This document shows positions 36,437 to 44,979 of a DNA stretch of 51,704 nucleotides, piece after piece. The DNA comes from Bacteroidia bacterium (GTDB taxonomy: Bacteria > Bacteroidota > Bacteroidia > NS11-12g > UBA9320): assembly GCA_020849295.1 (NCBI GenBank), contig JADLGN010000009.1, positions 1 through 51,704 on the forward strand, read 5' to 3'. The position numbers and the translations under genes are program-made. How positions within the stretch are numbered: position 1 is the stretch's first letter; each line of letters opens with the position of its first letter. Under the pieces are notes generated by a model that had not been told where the DNA came from, ran no database searches, and saw only the letters and a list, made by a program, of their open reading frames with translations.

Positions 36437-37750
36437 ATGAAAAAAATTACTTCAATTTTAGTTTTATTTACGGCATTAGTTTTTGCCCAAAGTGCTACTG
36501 CACAAGAAAAAATCAAAAGCAATGATGGAGTTTATCCTTCTGCATCATTTTCTGACCCTATTACAAAAAGAGTAGAAAGCCAGCGTTTTAAAAAGGGTGA
36601 ATATTGCGGATGGTTTAACCATATTAATGCTATTTCAACTTTAGTAAATCTTAAAAGTTATGTAAGTTTTTTAACAACTGACTCTACCTCAAAAATGGTT
36701 AGTTCTGACGGAACTTCATATTTCAACGGATGGCACCTTGCAGGTGTTACTTTAGACCCAAAAGAAGAAAATTTTACAAACGTAACTGATGGAGTTAATT
36801 TAAGTAAATTCAACCCATACAAAGTTGACTCTGTTTATTTCAGATATTTATACGTTAGAAAATTAGACAGTGCAATGGTTGGTCTTACAAAAGTAAAGGT
36901 TGTAGATACTCTTATTGTTAAATTTTACAACCCAATCAACATGAAGTACAGTACTTTTGGAAATCCGGTAGAAAAATATGGTGTACCAAACAATTTCACA
37001 AGAGCACTTGGAGGTGGCAGCAGTTCTGTTTATACTGAAAAAATTCCTCTTACAGATAATGACTCAACAACAGTAACTGCCGAAGGCTGGCGTTCAAAAG
37101 GATTTTTAGTTTCTATTCCTCCAAATGTAGCTTCTGCCCCTGCTGCAGAGGACAAAAATGCTGTTGCATTCAGTATATTTTTCAAACAGATGATTCAAAA
37201 CAACCATGGTGATACTTTTGAAACAAGAAATGGATCTAAAATTAAGAATGTTATGAATTATTTTGGTTATTCTCTATATATGAATGAAGACCAAGGAAAC
37301 CAGATTAATCAGGATGTATATCATAATAATGCATTCTATACTTTAAATAAACAATTGTATGGAGGAACTGTTAACGGCTGGGCAAACTATATACCGGGCA
37401 ACGCTTACTATCAGGCAAGATATGTAAACGCTGCATTTCATTTATGTACACCAAATTTAAAAGTAACAGATATTAATAAAAACGGATATGGTTTAGGAAA
37501 TATCTCTCCAAATCCATCAAAAATAAATAGCGATATAAACATCGAATTTTCACTTGGAGATGCAGAAACTGCTTTTATTACCATATCTGATATTTTAGGA
37601 AATGAAATAAAGAGAAGTGAAATTCAAAAATACAGTGCAGGTCATAATGTAATTACAATGAATACAAGCAATCTAAAGCCAGGTATTTATTTTTATACAT
37701 TAAACACCGGCAATTTCAAAGCTTCAAGGAAATTTAATATAGTTAATTAA
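36437..37750 (+). CDS. Secreted T9SS-sorted protein of unknown function
   Basis: Signal peptide (MKKITSILVLFTALVFAQSA, cleaved after TAQ) and a C-terminal type A sorting domain (about 360-437; NISPNPSKINSDINIEFSL...LKPGIYFYTL). The 330-residue body between them has no recognised catalytic motif; it is rich in Asn, Tyr and Gly and looks beta-stranded. A strong terminator follows, and no neighbour shares its strand closely, so it is probably monocistronic. It is exported through type IX secretion and either released or attached to the surface. Confidence 0.85.
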   Translation: MKKITSILVLFTALVFAQSATAQEKIKSNDGVYPSASFSDPITKRVESQRFKKGEYCGWFNHINAISTLVNLKSYVSFLTTDSTSKMVSSDGTSYFNGWHLAGVTLDPKEENFTNVTDGVNLSKFNPYKVDSVYFRYLYVRKLDSAMVGLTKVKVVDTLIVKFYNPINMKYSTFGNPVEKYGVPNNFTRALGGGSSSVYTEKIPLTDNDSTTVTAEGWRSKGFLVSIPPNVASAPAAEDKNAVAFSIFFKQMIQNNHGDTFETRNGSKIKNVMNYFGYSLYMNEDQGNQINQDVYHNNAFYTLNKQLYGGTVNGWANYIPGNAYYQARYVNAAFHLCTPNLKVTDINKNGYGLGNISPNPSKINSDINIEFSLGDAETAFITISDILGNEIKRSEIQKYSAGHNVITMNTSNLKPGIYFYTLNTGNFKASRKFNIVN

Positions 37751-37780
37751 TTTAGAATTTTTTAATTTTTATATAACTTA

Positions 37781-37811
37781 AAAAAAGCCATTCTTTCTGA
37801 ATGGCTTTTTT
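37781..37811 (+). terminator. Intrinsic terminator after the T9SS gene
   Basis: Arms aaaaagccattc and gaatggcttttt form a 12-bp stem with a 5-base loop, ending in a T-run. The A-run on the left makes it function in either direction. Confidence 0.88.
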
Positions 37812-37869
37812 ATTTCACTGCGTTTAATTTTTAGTGGAATATGTAAAGGCAAAACAATTTTATAACTAA

Positions 37870-39945
37870 CTATAATCCTTGTCTGTATTTTTTTATAAAT
37901 AATGCTCCCAGATTTTTATGTGGCGGTATATAATCGTTGAATTTTGATAGAGTTTCTTTATTGTTGCCTAAACTTTTTTCAATATTTTTCCATAAAGTAG
38001 CCCAATTTATGTCTTTGCCATTGCGAAGTGTTTCATTAATTTGATAAACCAATTGGTTGTTTACAGTCATTGTGCCTATTTGTTTTGATGAAATGATATG
38101 ACTTTCAGGGCTCACCTCAAGTACTTTGTTTATATTGCTAAAACCACCACAACTTCCAAGTACAACAATTGCCACATCACTATTTAATGCCTCAATTGTA
38201 GCCCATGCATAGTAACTGTGCCCACGATGAACTACAATTTTTGGCAAAAGCTTTTTCTCTGTAAGTATTTTTTCTATTTCTTTTTGCCCTTCGGCTTCTT
38301 TTTCAGGTCTGTTGGCGTATATTATTATTTTTTTACCTTTTCTGGGGACTATTTTTACATAATTGGGAAACAACTCTGTTTTCCATTCGGGTTTTTTGTA
38401 AAAATTGATAAAAGTTTTGAAACTATTTTTCCCGTCTTTATCATCATAAAACATTAACTGCTCTATGCAAGTATCTCTATTAAATAGCTGACTTTGTGTT
38501 ATAGTTACAATATTTGAAGTGGAAATAAAATTTGAATCAGATATAGTTTCTAATAGCAATTCGTAAAGATATGACGCCTTATAATTTTCTTTGCCTGTAA
38601 CGAGGTAATAATAGTTTGTTATTATTTGTTTTAGTTGTTTTTTGGTTGAATCATTTTTAATACTTCCATAAGTATCAGCTACAATTACGGCATTTTCAAG
38701 ACTATTTTCATTATCTTCAAGTCCTTCGCAAAATTTTCTAAATATCTTTTCTTTTTGTTCTACACTCAAATTTTTAAAAATTTTGCCTAAAGTATTGTAA
38801 TTGGCACACATTTTTATAAAAACTCTAAATTTGTACCAATTCTGCTTTTCTAAAAAATCAATAATTGTTTGCTTTTTAATTTTGTTTTCTAATCTGTTGA
38901 ATAAACCAACAAAAGTAGAAGTATAAATTTCTGATTCGCCTAATACCATAATCACAAACAAATCGGTTTCATCATAATTTTTAATACTTGCAAATCTTGT
39001 TTCATCACTTGCTTCGTGCAAATCGTTTATTGTTCTAATTTGTTTGAGGCATATTTCCTGCAATTCTTTTTCAATAGTATATTTGGCAATAGTTGAGTTA
39101 TTTTTTATTTTGCTATTCAGATATTTGATATATTTAAGTTGATTACTGCAAATTTTCTCTGCTGTTGCAATACTCATTTTTTTGTTAAATATATCTTCAA
39201 TCATAGAATATGAACGGCTTTTCATGCCTTTTTCATTGTAAATATTTGAAAATAACAACATCCACTCATTTGTAGAAATTCGTATTTGTAAGCTAATTGA
39301 ATTGTTTGAATACATATAGCCTTTTACTTCGCCTGGAGCATATTTTACAGCCTCAAGCAAAATATTGCCTGAATATGATTTTTCATTTATTTCATTATAA
39401 TGAAGTAAAACTTCTGCAGGGTTAATTTTAATAAATTTGAGTAAAATATTTTCTGCAAAAGGTTTATTAAAATAAAAAGGAAGCATCTTTAATGAATTTA
39501 TAGGATTGCTAACTAAAACACTAATAAGTTTATCAATATTTTTTTCGGTAACGCATCTATATGCAAGATTTAATTTGCTTTCATAATTTGAAACTAAAAC
39601 AATATTAGATGCATCAATTTTTTCTAAAATATTTAATATACAAGTTAATTTTAATAATTTGGTTTTATAATCTTTTTCTTCAACTTCTGTAAAACTTAAT
39701 ATTTCATTAACTTTTGAGAAAATAAGTTGGTTAATTTTTTCATTAAGTTCTACATGATCAGTTTTTATTTGTTTGTCTTCAGCAGAGTCTATTAAATCTA
39801 TTCTCATTTGCTCTGCTTTTATTTTACCAATTAAAATTTTGCTTGCTTCTTTAGGTTGAGATTGAACATTAGAAAAAATCAAAAACTGTATTAATAAACA
39901 TGTAATTATTTGATTTAAGTTGGATATAAAAAAATTTAAAATCAA
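37870..39945 (-). CDS. Secreted helical protein with possible caspase-like (clan CD) C-terminal domain
   Basis: I do not recognise this as a named family. A signal peptide (1-29, ending NVQSQ) precedes about 470 residues of mostly helical, Lys/Asn/Ile-rich sequence. Residues about 540-640 look like an alpha/beta domain: the strand KIIIYANRP, then KIVVHRGHS with H573 and H576, and VAIVVLGSCGG with C599. Hydrophobic block-His-Gly and hydrophobic block-Cys in this order and spacing are the plan of clan CD cysteine peptidases (caspases, gingipains). The Gly-His order differs from the usual His-Gly. Peptidase activity is inference. It has no T9SS domain and stands alone on its strand, divergent from tmk. 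Confidence 0.72.
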   Translation of the reverse strand: MILNFFISNLNQIITCLLIQFLIFSNVQSQPKEASKILIGKIKAEQMRIDLIDSAEDKQIKTDHVELNEKINQLIFSKVNEILSFTEVEEKDYKTKLLKLTCILNILEKIDASNIVLVSNYESKLNLAYRCVTEKNIDKLISVLVSNPINSLKMLPFYFNKPFAENILLKFIKINPAEVLLHYNEINEKSYSGNILLEAVKYAPGEVKGYMYSNNSISLQIRISTNEWMLLFSNIYNEKGMKSRSYSMIEDIFNKKMSIATAEKICSNQLKYIKYLNSKIKNNSTIAKYTIEKELQEICLKQIRTINDLHEASDETRFASIKNYDETDLFVIMVLGESEIYTSTFVGLFNRLENKIKKQTIIDFLEKQNWYKFRVFIKMCANYNTLGKIFKNLSVEQKEKIFRKFCEGLEDNENSLENAVIVADTYGSIKNDSTKKQLKQIITNYYYLVTGKENYKASYLYELLLETISDSNFISTSNIVTITQSQLFNRDTCIEQLMFYDDKDGKNSFKTFINFYKKPEWKTELFPNYVKIVPRKGKKIIIYANRPEKEAEGQKEIEKILTEKKLLPKIVVHRGHSYYAWATIEALNSDVAIVVLGSCGGFSNINKVLEVSPESHIISSKQIGTMTVNNQLVYQINETLRNGKDINWATLWKNIEKSLGNNKETLSKFNDYIPPHKNLGALFIKKYRQGL

Positions 39946-40028
39946 TATTTAATAGTTTTTAATGAAATAATATTGCGAATTTCTTTATAGCATATAACAA
40001 AAGCAAATTATAAAATAATAATATATCT

Positions 40029-40036
40029 TAATTTTG
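40029..40036 (+). promoter_or_regulatory. Bacteroidota -7 box for tmk
   Basis: TAATTTTG is an exact TAnnTTTG, 10 bases before the tmk ATG at 40047. It would give a very short leader. No -33 element was found. Confidence 0.45.
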
Positions 40037-40046
40037 TCAATTGAAA

Positions 40047-40676
40047 ATGATACAAAAAGGGCTATTTATAGTATTTGAAGGTATTGATGGCAGCGGAAAA
40101 AGTTCGCAGGCAAAATTGCTTTACCAAAAGCTTTTAAGTAAAAATTATAAAGTACTTCTTACATCAGAACCTACAGATAACGAAATAGGAAAATTAATAA
40201 GAAAAATCCTTAATGGCAATAAGAAAACAGACTATCTTACTATTGCTGCCCTATTTGTAGCTGATAGAATTGAGCATTTGTGCAATAACGAATTTGGGTT
40301 GAAAAAACTCTACGATGAAGGCTTTATAATTATTTGCGACCGATATTATTTATCAAATTACGCATATAACAGTATGCATGTAAATATCGAATGGCTGATT
40401 GAAGCGAATAAAATTTGTAGTGAAATATTAAAACCTGATTTAAATATTTTTATAGATGTAAAAGCTGAAGAATGTATGCAAAGGCTTAAAAACAATCGCG
40501 AAGCCTATGAATTATTTGAAAAAACAGAAACATTAACTACAGTAAGAAACAATTACTTTAAAATTTTTGAGAAACTAAAGAATAGTGAAGAAGTTGAGAT
40601 TGTAAATGGCGAGAGAAAAATTGAAGAAATTGAACTTGAAATATGGAATTTGTTAAGTAAAAAATGGAATTTTTAA
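40047..40676 (+). CDS. tmk: Thymidylate kinase
   Basis: Tmk phosphorylates dTMP to dTDP. The P-loop is FEGIDGSGKSSQ, followed by LTSEPT and the nucleoside-binding ICDRYYLSNYAYN (DRY motif). The C-terminal lid region is short. The ATG at 40047 gives MIQKGLFIVFEGIDG; the upstream TTG at 40041 is in frame but unneeded. At 209 residues it has normal length. Its end overlaps the acetyltransferase gene by 13 bases. Confidence 0.96.
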   Translation: MIQKGLFIVFEGIDGSGKSSQAKLLYQKLLSKNYKVLLTSEPTDNEIGKLIRKILNGNKKTDYLTIAALFVADRIEHLCNNEFGLKKLYDEGFIIICDRYYLSNYAYNSMHVNIEWLIEANKICSEILKPDLNIFIDVKAEECMQRLKNNREAYELFEKTETLTTVRNNYFKIFEKLKNSEEVEIVNGERKIEEIELEIWNLLSKKWNF

Positions 40677-41116
40677 TAAGAGAAGCTAAAGTAAGCGATA
40701 TTTCCGATATTCTGGCTTTGGTAAAAGAATTGGCCCTGTTTGAAAATGCTCTGGAAGAAGTAATAAATAACGAAGAAAAAATGCTTGAAGATGGATTTGG
40801 CAAAAACCCGATTTTTGGTTGCTATATCGCCGAAAACAATATTGAAACTATTGGGTTTGCGTTGTTCTATTACCGTTATTCGACTTGGAAAGGTAAGTGT
40901 ATTTACCTTGAAGATTTATTTATAAAAGAACAATACCGCAAAACAGGTGTTGGGAAAAAACTGTTTGAAAAAGTAATAGAAAAAGCAAATTCTGAAAAAT
41001 GTAATCGGCTAAATTGGCAGGTTCTGGATTGGAATATTAATGCCGTAAATTTTTATAATAAATTTAATGCAAAATACGACAAAAACTGGTGGAACGGATA
41101 TATTGAACTCAATTGA
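40664..41116 (+). CDS. GNAT-family N-acetyltransferase (polyamine-acetyltransferase-like)
   Basis: This enzyme moves an acetyl group from acetyl-CoA to an amine. The CoA-binding loop is YRKTGVGKKLFE, with the phrase YSTWKGKCIYLEDLF before it. This phrase is typical of the spermidine/spermine or diamine acetyltransferase branch. WQVLDWNINAVNFYNKF is the C-terminal signature. The 150-residue length is normal. It overlaps tmk, so the two are likely co-translated. The substrate is a guess from the subfamily. Confidence 0.9.
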   Translation: MEFLIREAKVSDISDILALVKELALFENALEEVINNEEKMLEDGFGKNPIFGCYIAENNIETIGFALFYYRYSTWKGKCIYLEDLFIKEQYRKTGVGKKLFEKVIEKANSEKCNRLNWQVLDWNINAVNFYNKFNAKYDKNWWNGYIELN

Positions 41117-41184
41117 TTTTATATTTTTAAACAATGGAATAAATGTTGCAATTTTGCAGTAATAAAAATTAATAATTAAAAAAT

Positions 41185-41871
41185 ATGTTTGGAGTTTATG
41201 CAATTGGAATTTTATTTTTTATCATTAGTCTTATAGTAAGTACAAGATTAAAAAATAAATTTAAAAAGTATTCACAGATTCATTTGCAATCTGGTATGTC
41301 GGGGGCTGAAATAGCAACAAAAATGCTTAAAGACAATGGTATTTATGATGTAAAAGTAATTTCGGTAGAAGGTCAACTTACCGATCATTATAACCCAATT
41401 AACAAAACCGTAAATTTGAGTAGTGGTGTTTATAATGAAAGAAATGCTGCGGCCGCAGCTATTGCAGCACACGAATGTGGACATGCCATTCAGCACCAAC
41501 AAATGTACACATGGCTAACTTTAAGAAGCAAACTTGTTCCTGTTGTAAACGCTACATCAAACGTAATGCAATGGATTATCCTAATAGGAATAATGATACT
41601 TGGCTCAACTCAAAATTCAACAGTATTGATTATTGGTATAGCACTTTTTGCACTTACAACCTTGTTTAGTTTTATTACTTTACCTGTTGAATTTGATGCC
41701 AGCAAAAGAGCCTTGGCGTGGATAAGTGAAAAAAATATTGTTAATCAATCAGAATATGAAATGAGCAAAGATGCATTAAAATGGGCTGCTCTTACTTATG
41801 TAGTTGCTGCACTCGGTTCTCTTGCCACTTTGCTATATTATATATCAATGTTGAGTGGTTCGAGAAGATAA
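41185..41871 (+). CDS. YugP-type membrane zinc metallopeptidase
   Basis: A 228-residue membrane protein with an HExxH zinc motif HECGH in AAIAAHECGHAIQHQ. An N-terminal hydrophobic segment and two more in the second half (VMQWIILIGIMILG, VAALGSLATLLYYI) surround the catalytic region, and the later VEFDASKRAL supplies the third zinc region. This is the YugP (DUF/neutral zinc protease) family. Its substrates are unknown. Confidence 0.9.
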   Translation: MFGVYAIGILFFIISLIVSTRLKNKFKKYSQIHLQSGMSGAEIATKMLKDNGIYDVKVISVEGQLTDHYNPINKTVNLSSGVYNERNAAAAAIAAHECGHAIQHQQMYTWLTLRSKLVPVVNATSNVMQWIILIGIMILGSTQNSTVLIIGIALFALTTLFSFITLPVEFDASKRALAWISEKNIVNQSEYEMSKDALKWAALTYVVAALGSLATLLYYISMLSGSRR

Positions 41872-41886
41872 AAATCATTTTATTTG

Positions 41887-42339
41887 ATGCCTTTAAAAAG
41901 ACATAAAGCATTAGTTACGCTTTCCAGAGAGCATCACCATGCTTTGCTTTTGTGCTGGAAAATAAACAAAGGCTTAGAAAAAGGTATTGAGGTAACGAGA
42001 ATATATGAATATACTTCATGGTTCTACTCAAATCATTTGAAAAATCATTTTGCAATTGAAGAAACTGAGTTATTTCCTATTTTAGGTTTAAATAACGAAA
42101 ATGTATTAAAGGCATTAAAACAACATAGGCATCTTGAATATATTTTTGAGAGTAATATTTTGTCAATAGAAAATTTAAAAGAAATAGCACAAGTATTAGA
42201 AAATCATGTAAGGTTTGAAGAAAGACAACTTTTCGAGGAAATTCAAAAAGCAGCCACAAATACTCAACTTGATGAAATTTTGAAAAACAGCAAGGAAATA
42301 AAATTTATTGATAATAATAAAGATGAATTTTGGGCTTGA
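41887..42339 (+). CDS. Hemerythrin-domain protein
   Basis: A 150-residue four-helix iron-binding protein. The histidine and glutamate ligands fall as LSREHHHALL, NHLKNHFAIEETELFP, KQHRHLEYIFE and LENHVRFEERQLFEEI, the pattern of bacterial hemerythrins. The ATG at 41887 gives MPLKRHK; a TTG three bases before is not used. It may sense or buffer oxygen, nitric oxide or iron. It lies 15 bases after the zinc peptidase gene. Confidence 0.9.
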   Translation: MPLKRHKALVTLSREHHHALLLCWKINKGLEKGIEVTRIYEYTSWFYSNHLKNHFAIEETELFPILGLNNENVLKALKQHRHLEYIFESNILSIENLKEIAQVLENHVRFEERQLFEEIQKAATNTQLDEILKNSKEIKFIDNNKDEFWA

Positions 42340-42360
42340 TGCAGTTAATTTGAAAGCAAT

Positions 42361-43650
42361 ATGAGATTATATATTTTAGTTTTTCTACTTTATTCGTTCA
42401 GTTCATTTTCGCAAAAAATTCACAAAATTTATTTAACATCAAAGACCGAAGACGATAAATTAAAAAAAACTCAGGCAATAATTCCTGTTTACAAATATGT
42501 AAACAACAAAATTGAGCCTTATTTCAATTTCGGGACTGACAATGATAAAAAACTCCAAAAAATAAATATAATAAAAATGCCTGATATGAAAGGGATGACA
42601 GATACTGCATATACTTTTATATATTTTTCAGGGACTGACAATAAGCAAAATTCGCCTTACCTTATTTCAATAATAGGCAATTATAAAAGAAGCCGCTTGC
42701 CGATTTATTTTTTTACCGACAAAAACAACAATCTAGACTTTACAGACGATGGAAATCCGGATATAATGCCTTTTGGAAGCGATACATTAATTATAAAACT
42801 AAAAAACAGTAAAATTGAAAATTCGGAATATGACGTAAAACTAAGCCGAATAATACCCGGTAAAAATATGGGGTATAAAAATTTATTGGAAGAACATTAT
42901 AAAAAACACAGTGGAACAAAAAAATTTACCAGAATAAACAATTGCTACCGCGAACAAAGATATATTGTGCGTTCGGCAGATTTTAAAAATCTAAGCGATT
43001 CGTTTACTATTTGTGTAAAAGACATGAATGTAAATGCTCTTTTTAACGACAACGTGCAAGACCAGATTTATGTAGGACCATACAAACAGCCGATAATAAG
43101 CGAAGATTTGATTGAATACAAAAAAGGAAGAAAGAAAACAATTTTTGAATGGAATGAAAAAAAATATTATATAAGTAATATTGATGAATTAGGACATTGG
43201 GTTGAAATTACAGAATTAAAAGACCAAAAAACATACAGAAAACTAAAAAAACACCGCAAAGTTCCTAAATTTAAATTTACTACCGAAATGAATGAACATT
43301 ATACATTAAAGAATTTCAAAAGAAAAAATATTTATCTTTATTTTTGGAATGATGATCTATACAGCCTTGCCCAAGACACTATTTATCTAAGAAAAATCCA
43401 ATTAGAATATGGCAATAAAATACAAGTTATTGGTATGAATTATGGCGATGAACCAAAATCAATGCGTTGGTTTCAGCAGTATTATAAAATACCATGGATA
43501 ATTGGAATGTCTAACAGACAAATAAATAAAAAATATTACGTTGAAAATCTCCCCAAAGGCTTTTGGATAGGCAAAAGACGATGGTTAAAAGCGAGAAACA
43601 TTACTCCAAAAGAAATGTACGAAAACGCAGTAAAAAAATTCGGTAAATAA
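42361..43650 (+). CDS. Secreted protein with thioredoxin-like C-terminus lacking the CxxC motif
   Basis: An N-terminal signal (MRLYILVFLLYSFSSFSQ) precedes about 290 residues with no clear family. The final 110 residues look like a thioredoxin/TlpA-like fold: RKNIYLYFWNDDLYSLAQDT where CxxC would normally be, the IQVIGMNYGDEPKS strand-helix, and ENLPKGFWIGKRRW at the cis-Pro site. Both redox cysteines are missing, so it is unlikely to be an oxidoreductase. It follows the hemerythrin gene by 21 bases and is probably in the same transcript. Confidence 0.7.
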   Translation: MRLYILVFLLYSFSSFSQKIHKIYLTSKTEDDKLKKTQAIIPVYKYVNNKIEPYFNFGTDNDKKLQKINIIKMPDMKGMTDTAYTFIYFSGTDNKQNSPYLISIIGNYKRSRLPIYFFTDKNNNLDFTDDGNPDIMPFGSDTLIIKLKNSKIENSEYDVKLSRIIPGKNMGYKNLLEEHYKKHSGTKKFTRINNCYREQRYIVRSADFKNLSDSFTICVKDMNVNALFNDNVQDQIYVGPYKQPIISEDLIEYKKGRKKTIFEWNEKKYYISNIDELGHWVEITELKDQKTYRKLKKHRKVPKFKFTTEMNEHYTLKNFKRKNIYLYFWNDDLYSLAQDTIYLRKIQLEYGNKIQVIGMNYGDEPKSMRWFQQYYKIPWIIGMSNRQINKKYYVENLPKGFWIGKRRWLKARNITPKEMYENAVKKFGK

Positions 43651-43656
43651 TTATAA

Positions 43657-44937
43657 TTACCTACTTATTACAAGTCTTTTTGAAATAGAATAATCTTTAT
43701 TAAACACTTTTACACAATAAACTCCGTTGTCGAATTCAGATGTATTTACTTCCAGTATTTCATTATTAGTATCGGCATTGTAAATTACTTTACCTGTAAT
43801 ATCAGTAATACATATAGATGAATTAATTGGTATATTGCTAAAACTTACAAAATCTGCTGCAGGATTAGGAAAAACATTTAATAAGTTTTGTTCATTATTT
43901 AAATTTTTGCCAATGCTTGTTTGAGAGCCTAAATTGACTGTATAAATACGAAAAGTTGTAGTTCCTGACTTACTGAAACGTGTTAATTGGTAAACTTTAT
44001 TATTAATAGTTTTGAAATATCTGTTATCAATCACAATACTTGCATCAATAGTATCATAAACAAACATTGAGTTTCCAAAATCACTTGAATACAGATTTAT
44101 ATCATTTGGTATTGATGCAAATACTTTTCCATCTGCAACAGCATAAATATTATTAATTTCAACAGGTTTTGCAGGAGTACCTTTTTTTGGCAATTTGGCA
44201 GTTATCTCTGTCCATGTTGAACCGGCATTATCGCTTTTATACAAAAATTGGTCGTTTGAGGGTTTAATTGCCAATATCCAGTTATTTTCATCTTTTGCCG
44301 AAAAAGTAAAAATTCCTGAACTTAATGATACTGGAAAAGTTATTGTTGACCATGTATTGCCTCCATCTTTAGTATAAGCCACATTGCTCGATGCAACTGC
44401 ATAAGCAAAATTTGCCGACAATACTCTTACAATATTAAAAGCCTGTGAATTTTGAATAATACGTTTGTTACTCCATGTAGAGCCTCCGTCTTTTGATATA
44501 CTTACTCGTCCTGCATAGTTTCCAATTAAAATAAAATTTCCAAAATTATCAATACTATAAGGCGTTTCATTGGGAACGGTGTCAGTTACCTTTGTAAAAT
44601 TTTGTCCGCCATCATTAGAAATATACATGTTTTTGTATCCGGCATATAAAACCTTATTTGCACCAATATATTTTACAGCTTCCATCTGCGATTTTGAAAT
44701 TTCGCTTGCCCAATTTTTACCACCATCGCTAGTAAATCTCATTCTGCTGCTATTATTTATTATTACCCCGTTTTGTTCGTTTGCAGGGTCAAAGTCGAAA
44801 TACTTATTCATACTACCCCAAGTTTGACTATAAGCGTATTCGCATTTCAATTGCCATTTTGGAGCCTGTGATTTTGCAAATGTCGTAACCAGTATTATTG
44901 AACTAATTGCTGTAATTTTTAATAAATATTTTGTCAT
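43657..44937 (-). CDS. Secreted Asp-box/YCF48-like repeat protein with T9SS sorting domain
   Basis: Signal peptide (ending FAKSQ) and a beta-propeller-like body with repeated S-x-D-x-G-x-T-W boxes: SDGGKNWAS, SNDGGQNFTKV, SKDGGSTWSNK, TKDGGNTWSTI, SDNAGSTWTEI. The C-terminal 75 residues (LLNVFPNPAADFVSF...GVYCVKVF) are a type A T9SS sorting domain. Such repeats occur in sialidases and in YCF48/HCF136-like proteins. No catalytic set is evident. It is divergent from the histidine kinase gene with 42 bases between the starts. Confidence 0.88.
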   Translation of the reverse strand: MTKYLLKITAISSIILVTTFAKSQAPKWQLKCEYAYSQTWGSMNKYFDFDPANEQNGVIINNSSRMRFTSDGGKNWASEISKSQMEAVKYIGANKVLYAGYKNMYISNDGGQNFTKVTDTVPNETPYSIDNFGNFILIGNYAGRVSISKDGGSTWSNKRIIQNSQAFNIVRVLSANFAYAVASSNVAYTKDGGNTWSTITFPVSLSSGIFTFSAKDENNWILAIKPSNDQFLYKSDNAGSTWTEITAKLPKKGTPAKPVEINNIYAVADGKVFASIPNDINLYSSDFGNSMFVYDTIDASIVIDNRYFKTINNKVYQLTRFSKSGTTTFRIYTVNLGSQTSIGKNLNNEQNLLNVFPNPAADFVSFSNIPINSSICITDITGKVIYNADTNNEILEVNTSEFDNGVYCVKVFNKDYSISKRLVISR

Positions 44938-44979
44938 TTTTTTTAAATTTTAATTACACAAAAATTAAATATTGATTTA

